From: Amycolatopsis vancoresmycina
GTDB lineage: Bacteria > Actinomycetota > Actinomycetes > Mycobacteriales > Pseudonocardiaceae
DNA length: 64,000 nt
Assembly (NCBI RefSeq): GCF_000716785.1
Contig: NZ_JNYY01000011.1
Location: forward strand, 124,001 to 188,000
Direction of reading: 5' to 3'
Positions within the stretch are counted from its first letter, which is position 1; every line of letters begins with the position of its first letter. The notes beneath the pieces were generated by a model. The model was not told the origin of the DNA. It did no database searches and saw only the letters and a program-made list of their open reading frames with translations. Of the stretch, positions 39,779-47,347 are shown one piece after another. Made by a program: the position numbers and the translations under genes.

Positions 39779-40798
39779 ATGAGACTGGCCGTGCTGGACA
39801 TCGGGTCGAATTCGGCTCAGCTGCAGGTGGTGGACGTGTCCGCCGGGGCCCCGCCGCTCCCGGCGCACGCGGTGAAGGAGCCGACGCTGCTCGCCGAGGA
39901 GCTGCTGCCGGACGGAACGCTGAGCGAGACCGGGATCGAGCGGGTCACCGCCGCGGTGGGCCGGGCGGTGGACGCCGCGGTGCGGCTCGGCGTCGACCAC
40001 CTGTACCCGTTCGTCACCGCGGCCGTGCGGGACGCGGTGAACCGCGACGAGGTCATCGACCGCATCCAGGTAGGGGCCGGCATCCGGCCCCAGTTCCTCT
40101 CCGGCGAGGAAGAAGGGCGGCTGACGTACTTCGCCGCGCGCCGCTGGTACGGCTGGTCGGCCGGGCGGCTGCTGCTCGTCGACATCGGCGGCGGGTCGAT
40201 GGAGCTCGTCCTCGGCCGGGACGTCGAGCCCGAGCTGGCGGTGTCGCTCCCGCTGGGCGCCGGCCGGCTCACCCGCGAGTTCCTCACCGCCGACCCGCCG
40301 ACGCGCAAGCAGCTGAAGGCCCTGCGCCGGCACGTCCGCGACACGCTGTCCGAGGTGCTGGACCGGCTGCGCTGGGAAGGGCCGCCGCGCCGGGTGGTCG
40401 CGACGTCCAAGACGTTCAAGCAGCTGGCCCGCCTCACCGGCGCTCCGCCGCAGCGCAAGGGCCCGTTCGTCCTGCGGGAGCTGGCCGTCGCGGACCTGGG
40501 CCGGTGGATCCCGCGGCTGGCGCGCGTCCCGGCCGCCGAACGGGCCGGGCTGCGCGGGATTTCGAGACCGCGGGCGCGGCAGGTGGTGGCCGGCGCGGTG
40601 GCGACCGAGGTGACGTTGTCGGCGCTGGACGTCCCGGGCGTCGAGGTCTGCCCGTGGGCGTTGCGCGAGGGCATCCTGCTGCGGCACCTGGAACAGCTCG
40701 CCGACACGACGGCGTTGCCGCTGCAGCCGTTGACGCGGCACCCGGACGCCACGGTCCGGCCCCTTCATCCGGTCGGGGAGCAGCCGGTGCCGTCCTGA
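39779..40798 (+). CDS. Ppx/GppA-family exopolyphosphatase
   Basis: 339 residues of the ASKHA-fold Ppx/GppA family: phosphate-binding loop MRLAVLDIGSNSAQLQVVD, SGEEEGRLTYFAARRWYG with catalytic glutamate, LLVDIGGGSMELVLG, and ATSKTFKQLARLTG. It hydrolyses polyphosphate or pppGpp. The C-terminal HD domain of long Ppx proteins is missing, as in mycobacterial Ppx1/2. A lone GGGTAT at 39764-39769 precedes the ATG but lacks a clear -35. It is linked to phosphate/stringent stress, as is the Pit system at 60 kb. Confidence 0.92.
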   Translation: MRLAVLDIGSNSAQLQVVDVSAGAPPLPAHAVKEPTLLAEELLPDGTLSETGIERVTAAVGRAVDAAVRLGVDHLYPFVTAAVRDAVNRDEVIDRIQVGAGIRPQFLSGEEEGRLTYFAARRWYGWSAGRLLLVDIGGGSMELVLGRDVEPELAVSLPLGAGRLTREFLTADPPTRKQLKALRRHVRDTLSEVLDRLRWEGPPRRVVATSKTFKQLARLTGAPPQRKGPFVLRELAVADLGRWIPRLARVPAAERAGLRGISRPRARQVVAGAVATEVTLSALDVPGVEVCPWALREGILLRHLEQLADTTALPLQPLTRHPDATVRPLHPVGEQPVPS

Positions 40799-40800
40799 GG

Positions 40801-40825
40801 GTGTGTCCGCCGCCGGGCCGGGTAA
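40801..40825 (+). promoter_or_regulatory. Sigma-B/F-type promoter candidate
   Basis: GTGT (40801-40804), 15-bp spacer, GGGTAA (40820-40825), 31 bp before the DUF2795 GTG and directly after the Ppx stop. Confidence 0.65.
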
Positions 40826-40856
40826 TCGCGCGGTTCCCCCAACGGAAGGAGCTCCC

Positions 40857-41045
40857 GTGAGCAAGCCGAACCCGATCGAACTGCAGAAGTACCTGTCCGG
40901 CGTCGACTACCCGGCGAACCGCGACGACCTGGTGCGGGCGGCCGAGAAGAACGGCGCCGACGCCGGCACGCTGGACGTCGTGCGCGGCCTGCCGGACCGG
41001 ACCTACGAGGGGCCGAGCGGCGTGAGCAAGGAGATCGGCGGCTGA
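40857..41045 (+). CDS. DUF2795 small protein
   Basis: 62 residues, GTG with GGAAGGAG upstream. PIELQKYLSGVDYPANRDDLVRAAEKNGAD is the DUF2795 helix-turn-helix-like pattern. These small proteins are common in actinomycetes under stress control. One family member per ~60-residue unit, here single. It ends 33 bp before palindromic element copy 3. Confidence 0.85.
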   Translation: MSKPNPIELQKYLSGVDYPANRDDLVRAAEKNGADAGTLDVVRGLPDRTYEGPSGVSKEIGG

Positions 41046-41078
41046 CCGGGCCGTGGCCCGGCTCCCGGGTCCAAGACT

Positions 41079-41124
41079 GTCGTGAGTGGTAAGGCGGGTT
41101 AGAACCCGCCTTACCACTCACGAC
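41079..41124. repeat. Palindromic element, copy 3
   Basis: 46-bp palindrome with 22-bp arms beginning GTCGTGAGTGGTAAGGCGGG. The inner stem is GGGTT/AACCC where copies 2 and 4 have CGCGTT/AACGCG, a compensatory change. It overlaps the 3' end of the convergent GT9 gene and supplies its stop codon. Confidence 0.92.
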
Positions 41125-42175
41125 CCTGACCCGGTGAAGTCAGCTGGATGTCGTCCGGCGCCACCGCGCCCGGCTGCGCGAGGGCCGTCACCGCGCGGCA
41201 GACGTCGGCGGGGTCGATCGTTTCGAGGCACGGGTGGCCGGGGACCGGGCAGACCCGGGCGCGGCTGGCCCGGCAGGGCGCCTGCTGGTCGCCGAGCACG
41301 ATCGTGGGCACGCCGTAGGGCGCCCACCGCCCGGCCGGGACCACCGGGGCGAACAGCGACACCACCGGCGTGCCCGCCGCCGCCGCGAGGTGGGCGGGGC
41401 CCGTGTTGGGCGCCACCACGACCTGCGCGCCGGTCAGCACCGCCGCCAGTTCCGCCAGTGACGTCCGGCCGCCGAGGTTCACCGCCGACGTGCCCGCGAC
41501 CTCCTGGGTCAGCAGCCGTTCCGACGGCGAACCGGTCACCAGCACCCGGTGCCCGTCGGCGGCCAGGGCGCGCACGGTTTCGCGGCTCCAGGACGACGAA
41601 GGCTGGCGGGCGGGGACCGACGCCGCCGGGTGCACGACGACGTACCGCCCGCCGCCGGTGAGCCTGCCGACGTCCGGCAGCGGCCGCCGCAGCGCCAGCG
41701 CGCCGTGGTCGTCCGGCGGCAGCGAGAACCCGGCCGCTTCGGCGAGCGACAGCATGCGGACCGGCTCCGGCGGATCGCCGTCGACGCGGTGGCGCAGGTC
41801 GAGCAGGCTCCCCGGGTAGTCCTCGGAGATCGCGCCGATCCACCGCACCCCGGCCTGCCGCAGCAGCAACGCGAGCGGCAGCGGCGACTGGTGGAACGAC
41901 GTCAGGATCAGCGCCCGGTCGAACGACTGCGCCCGGATCGACGCGACGAACGCGCCGGTGTCCTCGGCGGTCACCGGCGGCGGCTCGGGGTCGATCCACG
42001 GCGCCGTCCAGGTGAGCACGTCGTCGACGCCCGGCAGCAGTTCGCCGGCGGCCCGGCCGTGCGGCCCGGTCAGCAGCGTCACGTGCGACGCGGCAGCCGC
42101 GACCGCGCGGACGCAGGGCCCGGCGAGCAGGACGTCCCCGAGGTTGTCCTGGCGGGCGACGAGCACCCGGGTCAT
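41111..42175 (-). CDS. Glycosyltransferase family 9 (heptosyltransferase-like)
   Basis: 354 residues, GT-B fold: MTRVLVARQDNLGDVLLAGP at the N-terminus and the donor-site region VVVAPNTGPAHLAAAAGTPVVSLFAPV, typical of ADP-heptose:LPS heptosyltransferases. The cysteine-rich ending (APCRASRARVCPVPGHPCLETID) is usual in the family. In this Gram-positive setting the acceptor is not LPS. Start overlaps the GT2-HAD gene stop as ATGA. The final residues (REW) and the TAA stop are encoded by palindromic element copy 3. Confidence 0.88.
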   Translation of the reverse strand: MTRVLVARQDNLGDVLLAGPCVRAVAAAASHVTLLTGPHGRAAGELLPGVDDVLTWTAPWIDPEPPPVTAEDTGAFVASIRAQSFDRALILTSFHQSPLPLALLLRQAGVRWIGAISEDYPGSLLDLRHRVDGDPPEPVRMLSLAEAAGFSLPPDDHGALALRRPLPDVGRLTGGGRYVVVHPAASVPARQPSSSWSRETVRALAADGHRVLVTGSPSERLLTQEVAGTSAVNLGGRTSLAELAAVLTGAQVVVAPNTGPAHLAAAAGTPVVSLFAPVVPAGRWAPYGVPTIVLGDQQAPCRASRARVCPVPGHPCLETIDPADVCRAVTALAQPGAVAPDDIQLTSPGQGREW

Positions 42176-43650
42176 CCGGCGACCCCGGCGACGCGCAGCG
42201 CCTCGGACAGGTCGCGGGCGACGGCCGCGTGCCGCCGGGCCCGGGCGATCTCCGGTTCGAGGGTGCGGGCGGTCGGCACCAGCACCGCGCGGGCGCCCGC
42301 CGCGAGGGCGGCGTCGACGTCGGCGCCGGTGTCGCCGATGACCACACAGGACGCGGGGTCGACGCCGAGTTCCCCGGCGGCGCGCAGCACCATACCCGGG
42401 GCGGGTTTGCGGCACGCGCAGCCGTCACCGTCGTCGTGGACGCAGACCTGCCAGGTGCCGAACGGGCCGAAGAGCTCCTTGACGCGGGCGTTCACCGCGT
42501 CGAGCTGCTCCGGCGAAATCAGTCCTTTCGCGACACCGGACTGGTTGCTCACCACCCCGACCGGGATGCCGCGGTCCCGCAGGCCCCGCACGAGTTCGAC
42601 CGCGCCGGGCACCGGGCGGACGCCGTCCGGGTCGTTCAGGTAGGGGACGTCGACGATCAGCGTGTCGTCCCGGTCGAACAGCACGGCCACCGGGGGCCGG
42701 GGGCGCCGCGCGGCGATCTCCCCGCGCAGCCGGTGGTAGCACGCGGCGGGCGGGATCAGGGCGCTGGTGACGACCATGCGCGCCACTTCGCCGGGCGTGC
42801 GCGGACCGGGGAGGATCCGGCGGCCGGCGAACTCCGCCGTCAGCCCGGCCCAGAGCCCGGCCGCGAGCAGGGCTTTCCCACGCTGGTTGACCAGCGGCAG
42901 CGTGAGCGCGGCCAGACCGGCCACTGTGGACAGTGCGTGCAGGCCGAGCCGGCCGGGCCCGGCGCCGGTGCGCTGCCGCCAGAGCACGCCGTGCTTGGCC
43001 CGCATCAGCGCGTTGTCGGCGTTGCCGCGCTGGGCTTTCAGGCTGTAGAAGAACCCGGCCCGCCGGGCCGGGTGGGTGGTCAGCCGCTCGCCCTGGTCGA
43101 TCCGGTGCCCCGCGTCGGCGACGCGCAGCGCGAGGTCGGAGTCTTCGCGGAACGCGCGCGGGAACCGTTCGTCGAAGCCGCCGGCCTCGGCGAGGGCGGC
43201 GCGGCGGTAGGCCATGTCCGCGGTGATCCACCGCGCGTGCTCGAGTCCCGCGGTGCCGCGCTCGTCGTCGGCGGGCCGCCGGTCCGCGGGCAGCGGAACG
43301 GTGATGCGGCCCTGGGACGCGGCGACGTCCGGGGGCAGGGCGGCGACGTCGCGGTCGAGCTGCCGCGGCCAGTCGGGGGCGAGCACGACGTCGTCGTCGA
43401 CGAAGGCGATCCACTCGCTCTTGGCGGTGCGCCAGCCGAGGTTCCGGGCCGCCGCCGGACCGCGGCCGCCGGAGCGGAGCACGCGGACCCCTCCGGGGAC
43501 GGCGAGTTCGCCGCCACCGGGCCGGTCGTCGACGACGAGGATTTCCGCCGGCCGCGGGGCCGGCCCGCCGAGCAGGGTGTCGAGCAGTGGCCGAAGCGTC
43601 TCCCGGCCCGTCGTGGGGATCACCACGGTGTAGTCGAGCGAAGCAGTCAC
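42172..43650 (-). CDS. Fusion of GT2 glycosyltransferase and HAD heptose-bisphosphate phosphatase (GmhB-like)
   Basis: 492 residues, GTG start. Residues ~1-230 are a GT2/GT-A domain (VVIPTTGRETLRPLLDTLL, DDD at 85-87, FRED at about 167-170). A linker with hydrophobic helices (~235-300) follows. Residues ~318-492 are a HAD phosphatase of GmhB type: LFDRDDTLI with nucleophile Asp326 and acid Asp328, VVSNQSGVAKG, the zinc-loop-like VCVHDDGDGCACRKP, and VIGDTGADVDAALAAGA. GmhB removes the 7-phosphate from heptose-1,7-bisphosphate. The fusion joins sugar synthesis to transfer. Perfect stress-type promoter 10 bp upstream. Confidence 0.88.
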   Translation of the reverse strand: MTASLDYTVVIPTTGRETLRPLLDTLLGGPAPRPAEILVVDDRPGGGELAVPGGVRVLRSGGRGPAAARNLGWRTAKSEWIAFVDDDVVLAPDWPRQLDRDVAALPPDVAASQGRITVPLPADRRPADDERGTAGLEHARWITADMAYRRAALAEAGGFDERFPRAFREDSDLALRVADAGHRIDQGERLTTHPARRAGFFYSLKAQRGNADNALMRAKHGVLWRQRTGAGPGRLGLHALSTVAGLAALTLPLVNQRGKALLAAGLWAGLTAEFAGRRILPGPRTPGEVARMVVTSALIPPAACYHRLRGEIAARRPRPPVAVLFDRDDTLIVDVPYLNDPDGVRPVPGAVELVRGLRDRGIPVGVVSNQSGVAKGLISPEQLDAVNARVKELFGPFGTWQVCVHDDGDGCACRKPAPGMVLRAAGELGVDPASCVVIGDTGADVDAALAAGARAVLVPTARTLEPEIARARRHAAVARDLSEALRVAGVAG

Positions 43651-43659
43651 CCGGCGCGG

Positions 43660-43684
43660 ATACCCCCGGCCGAGGTGATCAAAC
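43660..43684 (-). promoter_or_regulatory. Sigma-B/F-type promoter, perfect core
   Basis: Minus strand: GTTT (43684-43681), 15-bp spacer, GGGTAT (43665-43660), 10 bp before the GTG of the GT2-HAD gene. The -35 is 3 bp from that of the divergent promoter. Confidence 0.8.
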
Positions 43685-43687
43685 GGC

Positions 43688-43712
43688 GTGTCGGAGCGCC
43701 CGGACCGGGTAA
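43688..43712 (+). promoter_or_regulatory. Sigma-B/F-type promoter candidate
   Basis: GTGT (43688-43691), 15-bp spacer, GGGTAA (43707-43712), 27 bp before the aldehyde dehydrogenase ATG. Confidence 0.65.
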
Positions 43713-43739
43713 CCGCCGGGCGACGAGAAGGAGGTGCGG

Positions 43740-45089
43740 ATGACCGCGGGGACGATCGAAATCCGGAACCCGGCCGACGGCAGCGTGGTGGGCAGTGTGC
43801 CGACCGCGGGCGAAGACGAGATCGCCGCGGCGCTCGCGCTGGCGAACCGGACGAAGGCGCAGTGGGCGCGGACGCCGGCCGCCGAGCGCGGCGCGCTGCT
43901 GCACACCGCCGCCGAACGGCTGCGCGCCCACGCCGACGAGCTGGCGAAGGCGAACGAAGCGGAGACCGGGCGCCCCCGGGGCGAAGCGCGCGAAGGTGTA
44001 CTCGCCGGGGCGGGCACCTTGGACCAGTACGCGGAGCTCGGCCCGGTCCACCGCGGCCGCAGCCTGCTCGGCGACGTGGGCGCGACGGACCTGATGGTGC
44101 CCGAGCCGCGGGGCGTGGTCGTGGCGCTCACGCCGTGGAACGACCCGGTCGCGGTCGCCTGCGGGCTGCTGGGGGCGGCCCTGGTCACCGGGAACACGGT
44201 GGTGCACAAGCCGAGCGAGCGCGCGCCGCACACGGGGCAGTTGCTCGGCGAGGTCCTCGGCGGCGTCTTCCCGGGCGGCGTGCTGCAGACCGTCCACGGC
44301 GACGGCGGCGTCGGCGCGATCCTGGCGATGCGCGACGACGTGGACGTGCTCGCCCACGTCGGCAGCACGGCGACGGGCCGTTCGATCGCGGCGAGCGCGG
44401 CCGCGACGGGCGCGAAGACGTTGCTGGAGAACGGCGGCAACGACCCGCTGGTGATCGACGAGGACGCCGACCCCGGGTGGGCGGCCGGCCAGGCGGCGCT
44501 GGGCGCGTTCGCCAACTCGGGCCAGATCTGCGTCGCGGTGGAGCGGATCTACGTGTGCTCGGCGATCGCGGAGCCGTTCCTGGCGGCACTGGTGAAGGAA
44601 GCCGAGTCGCGGACGCTCGCGCCCCTGGTGGACCGGCGCCACCGCGACCACGTGCACTCCCACGTGTCCGACGCGATCGCGCGCGGAGCCCGGTTGCTGA
44701 CCGGCGGTTCGGTGCCCGAGGGCCCGGGGGCGCACTACCCGGCGACGGTGCTGACGGAGTGCACGCCGGAGTTGCGGGTGATGGCCGAGGAGACGTTCGG
44801 CCCGGTGGCGCCGGTGCAGGTGGTCCCGAGCTTCGACGCGGGCCTGGCGGAGGCGGCGAAGGGTGCGTACGGGCTGGCGGCGACGGTGCTGACGGGCTCG
44901 ATGGCCAATGCCCAGCGCGCGTGGCGCGAGCTCCCGGCGGGAACGGTGAAGGTGAACAACGTGTTCGGCGGCGCACCCGGCGGGGCGGCCCACCCGCGTG
45001 GCCGCAGCGGCAACGGGTACGGGTACGGACCGGAGCTGCTGGACGAGATGACCCAGACGAAGCTCGTGCACATCGCCCCGCCGGCATGA
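43740..45089 (+). CDS. Aldehyde dehydrogenase family protein
   Basis: 449 residues from ATG 43740 (AAGGAGG upstream). ALDH fold with VVALTPWNDPVAVACG, VHKPSERAPHT, catalytic Cys264 in NSGQICVAVERIY and general-base Glu230 in LENGGNDPLV, where the usual ELGGKNP is altered. EETFGPVAPVQ and a C-terminal NNVFGGAPGGAAHPRGRSG complete the domain. It oxidises an unknown aldehyde with NAD(P). It is coupled by ATGA to a FUSC-type membrane protein, so detoxification plus export is a plausible joint role. Confidence 0.88.
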   Translation: MTAGTIEIRNPADGSVVGSVPTAGEDEIAAALALANRTKAQWARTPAAERGALLHTAAERLRAHADELAKANEAETGRPRGEAREGVLAGAGTLDQYAELGPVHRGRSLLGDVGATDLMVPEPRGVVVALTPWNDPVAVACGLLGAALVTGNTVVHKPSERAPHTGQLLGEVLGGVFPGGVLQTVHGDGGVGAILAMRDDVDVLAHVGSTATGRSIAASAAATGAKTLLENGGNDPLVIDEDADPGWAAGQAALGAFANSGQICVAVERIYVCSAIAEPFLAALVKEAESRTLAPLVDRRHRDHVHSHVSDAIARGARLLTGGSVPEGPGAHYPATVLTECTPELRVMAEETFGPVAPVQVVPSFDAGLAEAAKGAYGLAATVLTGSMANAQRAWRELPAGTVKVNNVFGGAPGGAAHPRGRSGNGYGYGPELLDEMTQTKLVHIAPPA

Positions 45090-46480
45090 CGGGACAGCAG
45101 GACAGACGCGGCGGCTCGGCGCCGGAGGGGGAGGAGGTGAGCCGGAGGGGCCACGGGGAGCCGGGGGAGGAGAGCGCGGGCGGCGGCGCTTCGCAGCAGC
45201 GGGGAGAACGCGAGCGGCCGGGGCGGCCCGGCGGCCCGGGTTCGCGGGGCGCGAGTTCTCCGGCGGGCGGCGACCGGCCCCGCCGCCCGGGCCCGCAGGA
45301 CACCGATTCCCCCGCGGATGGGGCCGGGCGCAAGGAGACCGCCCTCCACCGGGTCGTCCGAGCGGTCAAGCCGCACCTCGGCAGCGCCCCACCCCCGGAT
45401 GCCGAGCACCACGACCGGTCGCCCTTCGGGTGGTTCGCGCGGGCCTTCCGGATTCCCGGGCGGGAACGGCGGGTTCTCGTCCAAAGCGCCAAAGCGACCC
45501 TCGCCGCGTCCGCTGCCTGGGTGCTCGCCACCCTCGTCCTGCGCCTTCCGCAGCCCTTCCTCGCGCCCTATGCCGCCGTTTTCCTCGTCGAAGCCACCGT
45601 CTACCGGTCGCTTCGGGGCTGGCTCCAGCAGGTCGGCTCGGTGGCCACCGGGGTGCTGCTCGCCGCCGTGGCCGCGCAGCTCATCCCGTGGCAGGCCGTG
45701 GCCCTCGCCGCCGTGGTCTTCGTCGGGTTGCTGGCCGGGAGCTGGCGGCGGTTCGGGAGTGCCGGTGTCTGGGTCGGTGTCACCGGCATGCTGCTGATCT
45801 CCTACGGCACCGCCCGCGAACCCGTCCTGCTCGGAGACCGCCTGCTCGAGACGGCGCTGGGCGCGGCCATCGGCGTCGCCGTCAACACGCTGATCTTCCC
45901 GCCCCTCTACGGGGAACGGCTGGCCGCCGCGGCCGGGCGCCTCGCCACCGCGCTGGCCGGGCTGCTCGAATCGCTTTCCGACGTCGTCCGGCGGGACGAG
46001 CCGCCCGAAGACCTCGGCGATCTGCTGTCGCAGGTGCAGGACGCGCGCAGCCAGGTGCTGGCCGCCGAAGAAGCCGTCGGGCTCACGCGGGAAGGGCGGC
46101 GGCTCAACCTCCGCCGGGGCCGGCCGACCGCCGGGGTGCGGCACGAACGTCCCCTGCGGACGCTGCTCGGGCTGTGGCCCGCCGTGTCGCAGCTGGTCGC
46201 CGCCGTGCGCACCACCGCGGGGCGCCGGGAACACCCCTTCGAGTACCCCTGGCCCGACGCGCGGGACGCCGTGGCCGACCTGATGCACCACCTGGCGGGT
46301 GCCGTGCAGGCGGTCGCCCTGGTGGGTGAACCGGTCGAGCTGGACGAATGCCGTGCGCTGCTCGGGCAGCTGGAGAAGCGGCTGGTGACCGCCGAAGAGG
46401 ACGGCGTGCCCGCCCGGCTGGGCCTCGGCACCATGACGCTGCCCGCGCGGCTGCTGCTGGAACAGCTCGAACAACGCTGA
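45086..46480 (+). CDS. FUSC-family (aromatic acid exporter-like) membrane protein
   Basis: 464 residues. The first ~100 residues are a low-complexity Gly/Arg/Glu/Pro-rich cytoplasmic tail. Six transmembrane helices follow at ~130-255 (VQSAKATLAASAAWVLATLVL, FLAPYAAVFLVEATVYRSLRG, VGSVATGVLLAAVAAQLIPW, GTAREPVLLGDRLLETALGAAIGVAVN, NTLIFPPLY). The rest is a cytoplasmic helical domain. The FUSC/ArAE family exports organic acids such as hydroxybenzoates. The ATG overlaps the aldehyde dehydrogenase stop; the two genes share the promoter at 43688. Confidence 0.8.
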   Translation: MTGQQDRRGGSAPEGEEVSRRGHGEPGEESAGGGASQQRGERERPGRPGGPGSRGASSPAGGDRPRRPGPQDTDSPADGAGRKETALHRVVRAVKPHLGSAPPPDAEHHDRSPFGWFARAFRIPGRERRVLVQSAKATLAASAAWVLATLVLRLPQPFLAPYAAVFLVEATVYRSLRGWLQQVGSVATGVLLAAVAAQLIPWQAVALAAVVFVGLLAGSWRRFGSAGVWVGVTGMLLISYGTAREPVLLGDRLLETALGAAIGVAVNTLIFPPLYGERLAAAAGRLATALAGLLESLSDVVRRDEPPEDLGDLLSQVQDARSQVLAAEEAVGLTREGRRLNLRRGRPTAGVRHERPLRTLLGLWPAVSQLVAAVRTTAGRREHPFEYPWPDARDAVADLMHHLAGAVQAVALVGEPVELDECRALLGQLEKRLVTAEEDGVPARLGLGTMTLPARLLLEQLEQR

Positions 46481-46494
46481 AGCGCGCCTGAGCG

Positions 46495-46674
46495 CTACCG
46501 GATCGCGATCGCGTCGGCCTCCGAGCGGTGGCGCCGGCAGGCCGTGCACACCATCGTCTGGCCCAGCAGGGTGCCGTCGCCGGACACCAGGCGGGCGACG
46601 TGCAGCGTCGGCAGGCCGCACTCCTCGCACGGGATCGGCTTGCTGTCGTGGCTGATCATCACTCGGTTCGGCAT
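46495..46674 (-). CDS. Small zinc-ribbon-like protein (59 residues)
   Basis: Reading from ATG 46674 gives 59 residues beginning MPNRVMISHDSKPIPCEECG and ending ADAIAIR at a TAG at 46495. Two CxxC pairs (CEEC and CTAC, 27 residues apart, the second followed by RRHR) suggest one bound zinc. No known family name. A GGGTAG element with weak -35 lies 10 bp upstream. Short zinc-ribbon proteins of this size in actinomycetes can be regulators or RNA-polymerase or ribosome partners; no function can be assigned here. Confidence 0.7.
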   Translation of the reverse strand: MPNRVMISHDSKPIPCEECGLPTLHVARLVSGDGTLLGQTMVCTACRRHRSEADAIAIR

Positions 46675-46683
46675 GACACCCGG

Positions 46684-46708
46684 CTACCCAGTGGCCTGCG
46701 CCACACTC
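46684..46708 (-). promoter_or_regulatory. Sigma-B/F-type promoter candidate (weak -35)
   Basis: Minus strand GGGTAG (46689-46684); GAGT at 46708-46705 gives a 15-bp spacer, or GTGT at 46706-46703 gives 13 bp. Located 10 bp before the zinc-ribbon gene. Confidence 0.5.
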
Positions 46709-46741
46709 GTCCGGCGCAGTGACGTCACTCGAACGGAGTAG

Positions 46742-47347
46742 TCACTTCGCCGGATACTGACGCTCGCGGAGCAGCTCCGCGAGGTGGACGGCGTTGCGGA
46801 CGAGGGTCGCGTTCGTGGCCGCCACGGCCTGGGGCGTCTCGTCGAGGTCCTGGTAGTCGCCGCCCTGCATGGCTTCGCCGTTCCAGTAGGTGGCGCCCTG
46901 GGCCGGCACCGTGAAGCCGGTGTCGTTCAGCGCCTGGAACAGGTCCGCGATGATCTTGTGGGCGCCGTCCTCGTTGCCGACGACCGCGGCCACGGCCACC
47001 TTGCCGAACATCGCGGGCCGCCCCTCGTCGTCCGTTTCGGACAGCTCGGCGTCGAGGCGCTCCAGGACCCGCTGCGCCACGCTCGACATGTGGCCCACCC
47101 ACGTCGGGGTGGCGACCAGCAGGACGTCCGCGGCGGCGATCTTCCGCCGGATGTCCGGCCACGCGTCGCCGTCGCCCATGTCCGCTTCGACACCCGGGCG
47201 GACGTCGTGGTCGACGACGCGCACCAGCTCGCCGGTCGCGCCGCGTTCGGCGAAAAGGTCGAGCAGCTGCCGCGCGATGAGGTCGCTGCTCGACTTTGCC
47301 GGCGACGGCTTGAGCGTGCAGGTCAGCGCGAGGACGCGCAGGGTCAT
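46742..47347 (-). CDS. Flavodoxin-like NAD(P)H-dependent FMN reductase
   Basis: 201 residues, flavodoxin fold: ALTCTLKPSPAKSSSDLIARQLL (FMN phosphate loop), ATPTWVGHMSSVAQRVLERLD (flavin loop) and VAAVVGNEDGAHKIIADLFQAL. Members reduce quinones, iron or azo compounds. It is the last gene of the large carbamoyl-heptose operon, start overlapping the UDP-glucose dehydrogenase stop as ATGA. Its presence in a sugar operon is unexpected and may reflect shared stress control rather than pathway membership. Confidence 0.87.
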   Translation of the reverse strand: MTLRVLALTCTLKPSPAKSSSDLIARQLLDLFAERGATGELVRVVDHDVRPGVEADMGDGDAWPDIRRKIAAADVLLVATPTWVGHMSSVAQRVLERLDAELSETDDEGRPAMFGKVAVAAVVGNEDGAHKIIADLFQALNDTGFTVPAQGATYWNGEAMQGGDYQDLDETPQAVAATNATLVRNAVHLAELLRERQYPAK

